Below, in pieces: positions 44,967 through 53,797 of a DNA stretch of 64,000 bases. This stretch comes from Accumulibacter sp. GTDB lineage: Bacteria; Pseudomonadota; Gammaproteobacteria; Burkholderiales; Rhodocyclaceae. A model generated the notes under the pieces. It was given only the letters and a program-made list of their open reading frames with translations. It searched no databases and had not been told where the DNA came from. Numbering within the stretch: position 1 is the stretch's first letter; the number at the start of each line of letters is the position of its first letter. Where the stretch lies: positions 62,001 to 126,000 of the forward strand of contig JACKLX010000007.1 of NCBI GenBank assembly GCA_024235695.1, read 5' to 3'. The position numbers and the translations under genes are program-made.

Positions 44967-45281
44967 TCAGGCGGTCCGGTGTTGTTCCACGTACTCGCGC
45001 AAGGCCTCGTTCATCCGCGTCTGCCAGCCTTCACCGGTACCCTTGAAATACTCCAGCACCTCCCGGCTGTAGCGCAAGGTGACCGCCACCTTGGTCGGTC
45101 GCTTCTGTGCTCCGCGGCGGCCGGGCAGACGACCTTCGGCCTTTGCCCGAAGTACCGCCGCGGCGCTCTGGAGATCGTGCCGGCACTCGCCAGCGTTCGC
45201 TCCGTTTGCTGTGGCCGCAGGGCCCGCTGTGCTGGAGTTCGCGCTCGACGCCGAAGACGTTGGCGTGTTTTCTCTGCTCAT
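44967..45281 (-). CDS. BrnA/DUF4415-like ribbon-helix-helix protein
   Basis: 104 residues. The first half is Ser/Ala-rich and looks disordered. The second half has the DUF4415 pattern: KVAVTLRYSREVLEYFKGTG and WQTRMNEALREYVEQH, as in BrnA antitoxins. BrnA normally follows the toxin gene brnT; no BrnT-like gene is next to it. It may be an orphan antitoxin or a plain regulator. GGGAAAG precedes the ATG at 45281. The gene at 45342 lies 60 bases upstream on the same strand. Confidence 0.75.
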   Translation of the reverse strand: MSRENTPTSSASSANSSTAGPAATANGANAGECRHDLQSAAAVLRAKAEGRLPGRRGAQKRPTKVAVTLRYSREVLEYFKGTGEGWQTRMNEALREYVEQHRTA

Positions 45282-45341
45282 GTCTTTCCCCGTAAGGACC
45301 GTCAATGAAATGGCTGCGATCAACGCCCGTCGCGCATCAGC

Positions 45342-45716
45342 CTATTTGCCGTTGTCGAACGCTGCCGTCGGCGCGGTGATGGCGCGGATCGCGGCTGTCA
45401 ACTCGGAGAGGTCGAGATGGGCAAGCAACATGACGCCAGCGCGGACAATCTGCCCCTTGTCGGTGCCGACACCCTCGCGCGCCAGGCGCTTCCTCAGTGC
45501 CACGAGCTGGCGGTACTCGCTCTTGGGGATTCGCAAGTTGCGGCGAACGGTCTTCGAGCCGGCGAGCTTGCGCGGCTTCCTCGCCTTCCTGATCGACGCC
45601 TTGGGCGCCTTGGCGGTCAGCTTCGCGGCAAGCATCGCCGTGAGTCTCTTGAGCCTGAGTTGGTCGGCTGCCGCGAGGATCGCTTCGGCATTGGACGAGG
45701 TGGCTGGCAACAACAT
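45342..45716 (-). CDS. Small basic protein, possible ribbon-helix-helix regulator
   Basis: 124 residues, not a family I can name. Residues about 20-55 are Lys/Arg/Ala-rich (KLTAKAPKASIRKARKPRKL). Residues about 58-110 look like a ribbon-helix-helix fold: VRRNLRIPKSEYRQLVALRK, then VGTDKGQIVRAGVMLLAHLD. AGGGAG lies 7 bases before the ATG at 45716, a good start. With the BrnA-like gene downstream it may form a two-gene unit. DNA binding is suggested by composition only. Confidence 0.6.
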   Translation of the reverse strand: MLLPATSSNAEAILAAADQLRLKRLTAMLAAKLTAKAPKASIRKARKPRKLAGSKTVRRNLRIPKSEYRQLVALRKRLAREGVGTDKGQIVRAGVMLLAHLDLSELTAAIRAITAPTAAFDNGK

Positions 45717-46001
45717 GGGTATCTCCCTGGCAAGGTGCGGAAAGGCACGCCAGCAGGTCCCGCCGGGCAATTGGAGCGAGCGCCGCGTCGCGGTGGCTGG
45801 AGTGCGCAGCAACGACTGGCGAATGATGCCTGGCTTGTGTGACAGGTTGATGACGATTGGTCGTCCCGGCGCCGCGCGACGCCCCTTCTCGGGCCGCTGC
45901 CATGGCCGTCACGCGGCCGTGCCGGGCGACCGAAAGCGCCTGCCAGGCGGCCGCCCGTCCAGGGCCGGAATGAGCTATCGCAGCGGCCGTCGCCGTGCGC
46001 G

Positions 46002-46943
46002 TCAGTCGGCCAGCGCCGCAGCAAGCGTCCTGGCGTTCTGGCGCATCATGCCGAGATAGCTGTCGGCCGGAGTACCGGGGCCGGACAGCGAGTCGGAGTA
46101 GAGGGTGCCGCCGATCAGCGCACCCGATTCCCTGCTGATGCGTTCGAGCAGGCGTGGATCGCTGACGTTCTCGAGGAACATCGCCCGGATCTGCTCCTGC
46201 CTGATCTGCCTGATGGTCGCCGCGACGGCCGCCGCGGACGGCTGCGCGTCGGTACTGACACCGACTGGTGCGATGAAGACAATGCCGTAGGCTTGACCGA
46301 AATAGGCAAAGGCGTCGTGCGAGCTGACGACCTTGCGCCGCGCCGCGGGAAGCACCGCAAAGGCGCTTCGAATCTCGCGGTCCATGGCGTCGATCTGCTG
46401 TTGCAGGGCGGCGGCGTTGCCCTTGTAAGCAGCCCTGTTCGTCGGATCGACGTCGCCAAGGGCCGCCGCGATGTTGTCGACGTAGTGGCGAGCATTGGCC
46501 AGATCCTGCCAGGCGTGCGGGTCGAGGTCGGCAGGATGATCGTGACCGTGCGGCTTGCGGTGACCGGCCGGGGTCTTGCCGAGCGGCTTGACACCGTCAC
46601 TGGCGACCAGCAGCCTGCCGCGATAACCCGATGACTGGATCAGGCGATCGATCCAACCTTCGAACCCCAGCCCGTTGATCACCACCAGGCGAGCCCTTGC
46701 GAGCTTCTTGACGTCGGCCGGTGTCGGCTGGTAGACATGCGCATCACTACCCGGACCGACCAGGGCGTACACCTGCACCAGCTCGCCGCCGACACGCTGC
46801 ACGAGGTCGGCCAGGATGCTGAAGCTGGCGACCACCGGCAGCGGCTCGCCGGCTTCGGCCCGAGCGCCGGCAAAGACGCTGGCGAGGCTGAGCGTGATGC
46901 CCACCAGCAGTTGGCAGAAGGTCGTCAGGACGGTTCTTTTCAT
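46002..46943 (-). CDS. znuA: Zinc/manganese ABC transporter binding protein (ZnuA-like)
   Basis: 313-residue cluster A-I metal-binding protein with a signal peptide of about 31 residues. Metal ligands: His in GPGSDAHVYQPTP, His in LDPHAWQDL, His in VSSHDAFAYF and Asp in YSDSL. A short His-rich loop (GHRKPHGHDHPADLD) suggests zinc. It brings the metal to the permease encoded upstream. Last gene of the znuC-znuB-znuA order; 18-base gap from the permease. Confidence 0.92.
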   Translation of the reverse strand: MKRTVLTTFCQLLVGITLSLASVFAGARAEAGEPLPVVASFSILADLVQRVGGELVQVYALVGPGSDAHVYQPTPADVKKLARARLVVINGLGFEGWIDRLIQSSGYRGRLLVASDGVKPLGKTPAGHRKPHGHDHPADLDPHAWQDLANARHYVDNIAAALGDVDPTNRAAYKGNAAALQQQIDAMDREIRSAFAVLPAARRKVVSSHDAFAYFGQAYGIVFIAPVGVSTDAQPSAAAVAATIRQIRQEQIRAMFLENVSDPRLLERISRESGALIGGTLYSDSLSGPGTPADSYLGMMRQNARTLAAALAD

Positions 46944-46961
46944 GTCGCTCGGCGCTTGCTC

Positions 46962-47839
46962 TCAGCGCTCAAAATGCCATCCCGACCGCCAACGGCTGGC
47001 CAACGGTCCGAGCGGGCCGACCGCCAGCGACAGCAGGTAGCTGCCGCCGAGCGTCAGGACGATCGCCGGTCCGGCCGGCAGGTTGGCATGATACGACAGC
47101 AGCAGGCCAAGGAAGGAACCGATGATGGCGATCAGCACAGCGATCAACAGCAGCGGGCCGATATTGCAGACCCACAAGCGCGCCGCGGCGGCCGGCAGGA
47201 TCATGATGCCGACGGCCATCAACGTTCCGAGGGCGTGGAAGCCGGCCACCAGGTTGAGGACCAGCAGGACCATGAAGCCGTAGTGTGCCATTGGGCCGAG
47301 ACGACTGATACGTGCCAGAAAGGCGGGATCGCAGCCTTCGAGCACGAACAGACGCAGGCCCAGCGCGAGGGCCAGCACCGACACAGAGGTGAACACCGCC
47401 AGCAGCAACAGGGTCGCGTCGTCAAGCGCCAGCACGCTGCCGAACAGCACGTGCAACAGATCGACGCTGCTGCCACGCAACGAGATGATCAGCACGCCGG
47501 CCGACAGCGACAGCAGATAGAAGGTCGCCAGACTGGCGTCTTCCTTGATCACCGAATTACGCGCCACGCCTCCCGACAGTACCGCCACGGTCAGGCCGGC
47601 GAGCAAGCCACCGACGGTCATCGCCGGCAGCGACAGTCCGGCGATCAGATAGCCGACCGCGGCGCCAGGCAGGATCGCATGCGACATGGCGTCGCCAGCG
47701 AGGCTCATGCGGCGCAGCATCAGGAATACCCCGACCGGCGTAGCACCGAGCGACAGCGCCAGACAACCGGCCAGCGCCCGGCGCATGAAACCGAACTCGA
47801 TGAACGGCGAGAACAGAGGCGTCAGCGACAGCGTTTGGC

Positions 47840-47843
<4 letters not shown>
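46962..47843 (-). CDS. znuB: Zinc/manganese ABC transporter permease (ZnuB-like)
   Basis: 293 residues with seven or more hydrophobic segments of the ABC-3 family: LMLRRMSLAGDAMSHAILPG near the start is the ATPase-coupling region. It overlaps the ATPase gene stop (ATGA). Zinc is the more likely substrate, given the His-rich loop in the binding protein. Confidence 0.93.
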
Positions 47844-48633
<790 letters not shown>

Positions 48634-48637
<4 letters not shown>

Positions 48638-48792
48638 GCCATCGCCCAGAAAACGGTAGTCCACAGGATCAGCAGCGCGCCGAGCGCCCAAACCAGTCGC
48701 CATGCGGCGCTGGAACAGAGCACCGGATTGGGCGGCGGCATGCGAAGCGACGAGCGCGGCTGCGACGAGCGCGGCTGTGTCGAGGGAGGCAT
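48634..48792 (-). CDS. Possible small membrane peptide upstream of znuC
   Basis: A 52-codon frame ending in a clear hydrophobic segment (WRLVWALGALLILWTTVFWA) whose TGA overlaps the likely TTG start of znuC. The N-terminal part contains a repeated QPRSS coded by a 15-base tandem repeat. A shorter form from the ATG at 48741 has 35 residues. No ribosome site is visible, so the gene is doubtful. Confidence 0.3.
48747..48776. repeat. Perfect 15-base tandem duplication
   Basis: GCGACGAGCGCGGCT occurs twice in a row. It falls inside the possible small peptide gene upstream of znuC and keeps its frame. Confidence 0.85.
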
Positions 48793-49170
48793 GGCCAATG
48801 CGGGCTCGCCGCTAGGGCCGCGTCCGCAGCGGACGACTCTCTGCGCGCCGGCGTGCGGGAGAGGCGTCGGGGCGCGAAGCGGGGAATTCGGGAAGCATGG
48901 CGGCCTGCACGTCTGGCGAGTCCGGCAGCTGGGCCGGAAGGTGTCCTGCGAGGAATAAAAACGGTCATCGAAGCAATGACCGGACATCTCTCGATTCGCC
49001 TTGACCGTGCTGGACGATGCCAGATCAGGCTTGACGCGAACCCGGGATCTTGCCTCGTTCACCGTCCAAACGCAACGTCGTTGCGCGAACCGGCCGCCCG
49101 CCTTGCCGCCATCGTCGGCATCGTCGATGGACGGCGATGGCAGCAAACCGCTCGCACGGCGCGCCGACGA
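48793..49170. other. Intergenic region between znu genes and the pst remnant
   Basis: About 380 bases on the downstream side of the pst remnant. It contains the terminator at 48954-48982. No Zur-type palindrome or coding signal was recognised. Confidence 0.5.
48954..48982 (-). terminator. Intrinsic terminator downstream of the pst remnant
   Basis: Minus strand CGGTCAT-tgcttcg-ATGACCG is a perfect 7-pair stem followed by TTTTTATT. It is a textbook Rho-independent terminator, 188 bases after the pstB stop, and the best-preserved piece of the old pst operon. Confidence 0.85.
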
Positions 49171-49629
49171 TCAACCAAGACAGCCGGCGATGCAATCCTT
49201 GGTGTGTTTGACTTTCGGCTCGACGAACAGGGCGTCGGTGGGACCGGACTCGATCAGTTCGCCGAGGTGCATGAAAGCGATGTTCTCGAAGATCGTCATC
49301 GGAAACGGCGTCGGCTTCTGGACGACCATGACGATCTTCGCCCTGACCAGCTTGACGTCCTGCTTCTTGTCGAGCAGGTTCTGGCCGTTGAAGAGAATTT
49401 CGCCTTCGGCGCGTTGGCCAGGGTAAGGGTCGTACATGCGATTGAAGCTGCGCAGCAGGGTGGACTTGCGGCAACCGGAGGGAGCGATTAAGGCGGTGAC
49501 TCGGTGGCCGGCGAGATGCAGATTGACGCCGTTCAAGTCCTTGAAATCGCCCCCGTAGAAATTCAGTCGGCCAACTTGCAGGGCGGCGCGTTCGCCGATC
49601 TGGGCGGCCGCCCGGGACATGGTGAACAT
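49171..49629 (-). pseudogene. pstB: Decayed phosphate ABC transporter ATPase
   Basis: The frame is open for 152 residues against about 260 in PstB. It keeps the N-terminus ([20 protein letters not shown]), a damaged Walker A (APSGCRKST for GPSGCGKST), the Q-loop ([16 protein letters not shown]) and then jumps to the C-terminal [16 protein letters not shown]. The signature LSGGQQQR, Walker B and switch His, about 105 residues, are gone. The junction lies where intact PstB has AF twice (ENVAF and TAFMYLGE), which points to an in-frame deletion. It cannot be a working ATPase. Confidence 0.9.
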
Positions 49630-49643
49630 AGGGGCTCCAAGGA

Positions 49644-50106
49644 TCAGTCCTTGCTACTTTGACGAAAGCGAAGGCGCGCGCCGATGCTGATCGCCAGCAC
49701 CAGCAGGGCGATCAGCGGAGTCCCTCCCCAGGCCAGTTGAACCCGGTTGTCGTACGGACTGATGGCGAACTGGACGATCACCACCGACAGATCGCCCATC
49801 GGCCGCGACATGTCGGTGCTGCAGAACTGGTTGTTGAGCGCGGTGAACAGCAGTGACGCCGCCTCACCGCCACCCGCGCGATAGCCAGGAGAATTCTTGC
49901 TGCCGACGTTGGCGTTGCGCAGACCACCGCCTTACTGCCAGGCGCGGGTGTGTCGTGGCAAACGAATCCCAGGCAAACACCGCGAACCCCCTGGACAACA
50001 GGGTCCAGAGGATCCACATCAACCCCGTCAGAGCCAGGGTCATGGCGATCATTGAAAGGCCGATACCGCGGCGCTTGATCAGCCGCCGTCGCTGACACCG
50101 TTTCAT
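49644..50106 (-). pseudogene. pstA: Decayed phosphate ABC transporter permease PstA
   Basis: From the ATG at 50106 the first frame gives a normal PstA start (LIKRRGIGLSMIAMTLALTG, then MWILWTLLSRGF) up to FATTH. A second frame continues with TPAPGS, and a third gives [10 protein letters not shown]. About 110 residues are then missing. The end ([20 protein letters not shown], then [17 protein letters not shown]) is intact in the third frame to the stop at 49644. At least two frameshifts and one deletion. 14 bases before pstB, keeping the old operon spacing. Confidence 0.88.
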
Positions 50107-50123
50107 GGCGGCTCCGCTGCGGC

Positions 50124-50637
50124 TCACTCGCCTTGCCTGGCCTTGGCGCGACTGACCAGCCAGCACGAAAGCGCCAGGACGATCCCGGCGGCCAGAATGC
50201 TGACGCCGATTGGCGGCCCGGCAACGAGGCCGCCGACTACCAGCCAAGCGCCGAATACACTCTGCCGCCAGGGCTGCACGGAACGGGCGAACAGTGGCAC
50301 GAAGATGAACGGGCCCGAGATTCCGTGGATGAGCGAGGGAACGCCGGCGAGCAGTTCGATGGCCGTGCCAAGCGGCCGCCGCAGCCAGACTGGACCGCTT
50401 TCGGTCAGGAAAACTGCGATGCCGAAGCTCACCGGCACACCGACCAACAACGCGATCAACGACGTGCTGAGCGTGCCGTAAATCGAGATCAGTGCGCCGC
50501 ACCGGTCACCGCTACCAGCAAGAGTATGCCAATGGCAGCATGAACTCAGGCGACAACTGTCTTGACATCTACCGCCGGGGAGCGCGCACGTCCGCCTGGC
50601 GGGGAAGTGCCAGCTCACTGATTTCCAGAGTATTCAT
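50124..50637 (-). pseudogene. pstC: Decayed phosphate ABC transporter permease PstC
   Basis: A clear PstC middle is present: GALISIYGTLSTSLIALLVG, VPVSFGIAVFLTE, RPLGTAIELLAGVPSLIHGI. It ends after SILAAGIVLA, jumping to a short SRAKARQGE tail; more than half of the permease, including the coupling loop, is missing. An ATG at 50637 gives a plausible start (MNTLEISELALPRQADVRAP) that hits a stop and needs a frameshift to reach the conserved part. Confidence 0.85.
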
Positions 50638-50670
50638 GCCCAATGCCCTCGCTATCCGGCGAATCGGCCA

Positions 50671-51303
50671 TCAGCCGTGGCGGCCGCAGTCATCTCCTTT
50701 GTCATGAGCCAGGATGTACCTTGCGGTGACGATCGGCCACGCCTTCTCGTGCGCCTGGTCAAGCAGGTCCGGCGCCACGCCCTTGACGTGAAAGTTGGCG
50801 CCTTCGGCAGCGGCCCGGAAGCTGTCGCCACCGGGCAGCACGAAGCTGCCAGCCTTGTTGCGCGGGGAAATGAACTTCAGGTCATTCTTCCTGGCGTCAG
50901 CGAAGTCGACCTGGCCGATCGCGCCGCGAAAGATGTCGGCAGCGGTGGGCCCGTCCAGCCGCAGCTGACCCCAAGCAATGCCGGGCACATTGGCGACGCT
51001 GATCACGCCGCGCATCACCGTCGGCGCCCGTACCAGGCCGGCGGCTGCCACGTCGGCCTCACCGGGCAGCGCGTCGCCCCCCCGGAAATCGACGGTCCTG
51101 GCCTTGACCTGCCTGATACCGCCCGCCGAATCGACCCCCTGGCAGGTTCACCGTGTTGCCGGTAGCCTGCTGGTAAGCATCTGCTCACTTGCTGCTGTCG
51201 ACGGCGCAAGGAGAGGTGGCTCCAGCGCCAGCGATGAGCGATGTCGGCTGCCTGAACAGCGATCACCGAACGGTTGCAGAAAAGCGCGTTGGCAGCTGAT
51301 CAT
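50671..51303 (-). pseudogene. pstS: Decayed phosphate-binding protein PstS
   Basis: Pieces of PstS follow each other in shifting frames: LIAGAGATSP (for ITGAGATFP), SSK then a TGA where PstS has Trp, ADAYQQATGNTVN, a one-base shift, GVDSAGGIRQVKARTVDF, AAAGLVRAPTVMRGV, NVPGIAWGQLRLDGPTAADI. A deletion of the central domain joins FRGAIG to QVDFADARKNDLKF. The C-terminus has SFRAAAEGANFHVKGVAPDL, AWPIVTARYILAHDK and then stops early. No intact product is possible. Confidence 0.88.
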
Positions 51304-51539
51304 TGTTTGCTCCAGTGACGTGAAGCGTTTGCATATCATCGGTGGTGATCTTGAGGAGGCCATGTTTCAGCGCCATGACCCGACGACGGCGCAGCGATCA
51401 CCGGGACAGGGCGACGACCCTGGCGTCGGCTGGCCGTCGGGCAGCCGACGCTGAAGGTGCTTGGCTCGGCGTCCGACCGGAAATCGATGCATACTCCCGG
51501 CCATGGATTCACTCGGCCACCCCCCTTGGTGATTTGCGG
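51304..51539. other. Gap between pst remnant and GNAT gene
   Basis: About 235 bases between divergent units. No Pho box repeat (CTGTCAT-type) was seen before pstS, and no clear promoter for the GNAT gene. Confidence 0.45.
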
Positions 51540-52109
51540 ATGAAGGAGATCCTCCAACGCTGGCGGGCAATCGACGGCACCTGGCTGGAAATGCGTCGGA
51601 TGCGGCCGAGCGACGCGCCGAAAGTCAAGGAGTCGCTCAACCGGCTGTCACCCGACGCCAGGCGCAGCCGTTTTTTCGCCTCGATCGCCGAGTTCTCCGA
51701 CGACGCCGTACGCCGTCTGGTCGACGTCGATCCGCGCAATGAGTATCTGCTGGTCGTGACCCGACGCGACAACGGTATGGAGATACCGATTGCCGGCGGT
51801 CGTTTCGTGCAACAGAATGACGGCACCGACTGCACCTTCTCCTTGCTGATCGGCGATCCCTGGCAGGGTCAGGGAATCGGGCGGCGCCTGCTCAAGGCAC
51901 TGATGCGCGAGGCCTCGCGTCGTGGTCTGCGCCGGATGTGTGGCCAGGTCCTGGCCGGCAATCGGCCGATGCTGGCGCTGGCGCGTTCCTTGCGGTTCGC
52001 GATCGTCGATAGCGAGCAGGATGCAGGCGTCGTGGAGGTGCAACGGCAACTTGCTGCCACCGCTTGGCAGCGCTGGCGCGCCTTCCTGCAAAGCGCTTGG
52101 CGACGATAG
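51540..52109 (+). CDS. GNAT-family acetyltransferase
   Basis: 189 residues. The start matches the same Pat-like family as the interrupted gene at 5930 (MRRMRPSDAPKVKESLNRLS, then DARRSRFF), and the acetyl-CoA loop is IGDPWQGQGIGRRLLKALM. The substrate is unknown; relatives acetylate lysines of metabolic enzymes or small molecules. The ATG at 51540 lacks a clear ribosome site; the frame is open upstream to 51342. It overlaps the start of the hydrolase frame downstream. Confidence 0.82.
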   Translation: MKEILQRWRAIDGTWLEMRRMRPSDAPKVKESLNRLSPDARRSRFFASIAEFSDDAVRRLVDVDPRNEYLLVVTRRDNGMEIPIAGGRFVQQNDGTDCTFSLLIGDPWQGQGIGRRLLKALMREASRRGLRRMCGQVLAGNRPMLALARSLRFAIVDSEQDAGVVEVQRQLAATAWQRWRAFLQSAWRR

Positions 52110-52971
52110 CCGAAGCGCTGCGGCTCGCGCTCGCCCTGGCAGCGTTCGCGATCATCGCCGTACTCGCCGTCCACCGGCAGATTCGCCGCAGCCTGGCGGC
52201 GCCTCGTGTCGCCGAAAGCCACCCACCCGACGCCCTGCCAGGGTGTGAAGTGGCGATCCCGGCTGCTCAGGGTGCACCGGCATTGGCGATCATTCACGGC
52301 TGGGGTGGCAACGCCGAAATGATGCTGCCGCTGGCCAGACCCTTGCACACCGCCGGTTACACCCTGCTCTTCTTCGACGCTCGCAATCACAGCGGTAGCG
52401 ATGGCGACAGCTTTGCCTCGCTGCCACGTTTTGCCGAAGATCTCGAGCGTGCGGTCGACTGCTTGCGCTCGCGGCCGGAAGTCGATGTCCGCCGGATCGG
52501 CGTCATCGGTCATTCGGTGGGCGCCGGCGCGGCGCTGTTGCTGGCCAGCCGCCGCAGCGACCTGACTGCCGTCGTGACGCTGGCTGCTTTCGCTCATCCC
52601 GAAACGATGATGGGCGCTGGTCGAAAGCCAGACGAATTCCCTACTGGCCGCTGGGAGCCTACATTGTCAACTATGTGCAACGCGTCATCGGCCATCGCTT
52701 CGAGGACCTGTCGCCTTGTAACAGCATTCGCGCGGTCAACTGCCCGGTACTGCTGGTGCACGGTACCAGCGATGATACGGTGCCGGTCGGCGACGCACTG
52801 GAAATCTACGGCCGGCGGCGTGACGATCGGGTGCGCTTGCCGTTGATCCCGGGCAGCCACGACCAATTTGCCGGAATGGCGCACTCCATCGGCGAAGTGA
52901 TCGGCTTTCTCGATGGCGTGATGTCGACACCCGGCCAACGGCGAAGCGAAATCCGGAGGACGACAATTTAG
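52064..52971 (+). pseudogene. Frameshifted alpha/beta hydrolase
   Basis: The first part has an N-terminal membrane anchor (LRLALALAAFAIIAVLAV), the oxyanion His-Gly (IIHGWGG), and the nucleophile elbow GHSVGAG. Near 52610-52615 the frame must change: the next frame reads KARRIPYWPLGAYIVNYVQR, then VLLVHGTSDDTVPV with the acid and GSHDQFAG with the catalytic His. All three catalytic residues survive but in two frames. Either one base is lost or there is a sequencing error. TTG codons at 52064 or 52097 are the only starts. Confidence 0.8.
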
Positions 52972-52992
52972 AAAGGCTATTGGCTGATCCTC

Positions 52993-53484
52993 GTGCTGCT
53001 GTTCCTGGTGGCGCTGGACTGGCATATCCGTGCGCCCGACTCCCGCTCGCGGCAACTGACCAGCGCCATCGAGGCGCCGGGCAACGCCTGGCTGAACAGC
53101 TACCCTTACCACTACCGGGTATTGCACGTCGGCGGTCAAACAACTTTCGTCAGTACGCCTGGCGATTTCCCGGTGCCGGCGTTCAAGGCGCTGGCGGTTC
53201 CTAATCCGGAAATCGATACCATGAATGCCAGTGATCCGGCTTTCATCACCGCCCAGACGCTGCTTGGCGAAGTGCAGTCCGAGGCCCGGACCAACGTCCG
53301 GGCGCAGCCGGGGATCAGCGATGTGCGCCGGCAGCTGGACCGCGAGTGGCTGGCAGCACACCACCGCAAAGTACCAGACCGCCAGTGCTCGTGCCGTGAC
53401 GCACTCGCCGCCGGCGACATCGCCACGCTCGGCGAAGCCTGCCGCAGGACCAGACACCGCGCAGTTCGACTACCGCACCGGTGA
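52993..53484 (+). CDS. Hypothetical membrane-anchored protein, probably damaged at both ends
   Basis: 163 codons from a GTG at 52993. The product starts with a hydrophobic anchor ([15 protein letters not shown]) and has a periplasmic-looking part ([37 protein letters not shown]). The frame extends upstream through K-G-Y-W-L-I-L to a TAG at 52969-52971. A GGAGG lies 9 bases before that TAG, as if it replaces the original ATG. The C-terminal third is arginine-rich and looks frameshifted; a neighbouring frame reads [18 protein letters not shown]. Not a family I recognise. Confidence 0.45.
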   Translation: MLLFLVALDWHIRAPDSRSRQLTSAIEAPGNAWLNSYPYHYRVLHVGGQTTFVSTPGDFPVPAFKALAVPNPEIDTMNASDPAFITAQTLLGEVQSEARTNVRAQPGISDVRRQLDREWLAAHHRKVPDRQCSCRDALAAGDIATLGEACRRTRHRAVRLPHR

Positions 53485-53797
53485 CCCGCCAGCGAAAGAA
53501 CAACTGCTGGCACATCAAACATGGCTCGCGAAGCTCAAGTTCTTGCCGTGGCGACCGTTGGTTTATTGTAGTGTCGCCTTATCGGCCGCTGGCAGTGCTT
53601 CGGCAAGCGCTTGGATGTCTCGACAGTTGGTGACCGTTACCCTTTGCTTGTCTGCCGTTGCCACTACCCGGGGCATTCGGGTTGTTGACCCAGCGCCGGG
53701 CGATGGCGGCAGCTTTCAGCCCGACCCACCCCGCCAGACCTTGGCTCGCATCGACCGCGATTGCCGCAGGAAGGGCTTCCTCACCAGGAGAACTGCA
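53485..53797. other. Region between the damaged gene and the chemotaxis gene
   Basis: The reading frame of the chemotaxis protein stays open through this region, but only up to about 53570 does it look protein-like, probably as the lost end of the preceding gene. A strong ribosome site for the chemotaxis gene is at the right end. Confidence 0.4.

Noticed and set aside
44967-45281. Calling a BrnT-BrnA toxin-antitoxin system
   Set aside because: Only the BrnA-like part is present; the upstream protein has no BrnT features, so a full system is not supported.
51304-51539. Pho box upstream of the pst remnant
   Set aside because: No pair of CTGTCAT-like repeats with 11-base spacing was found.
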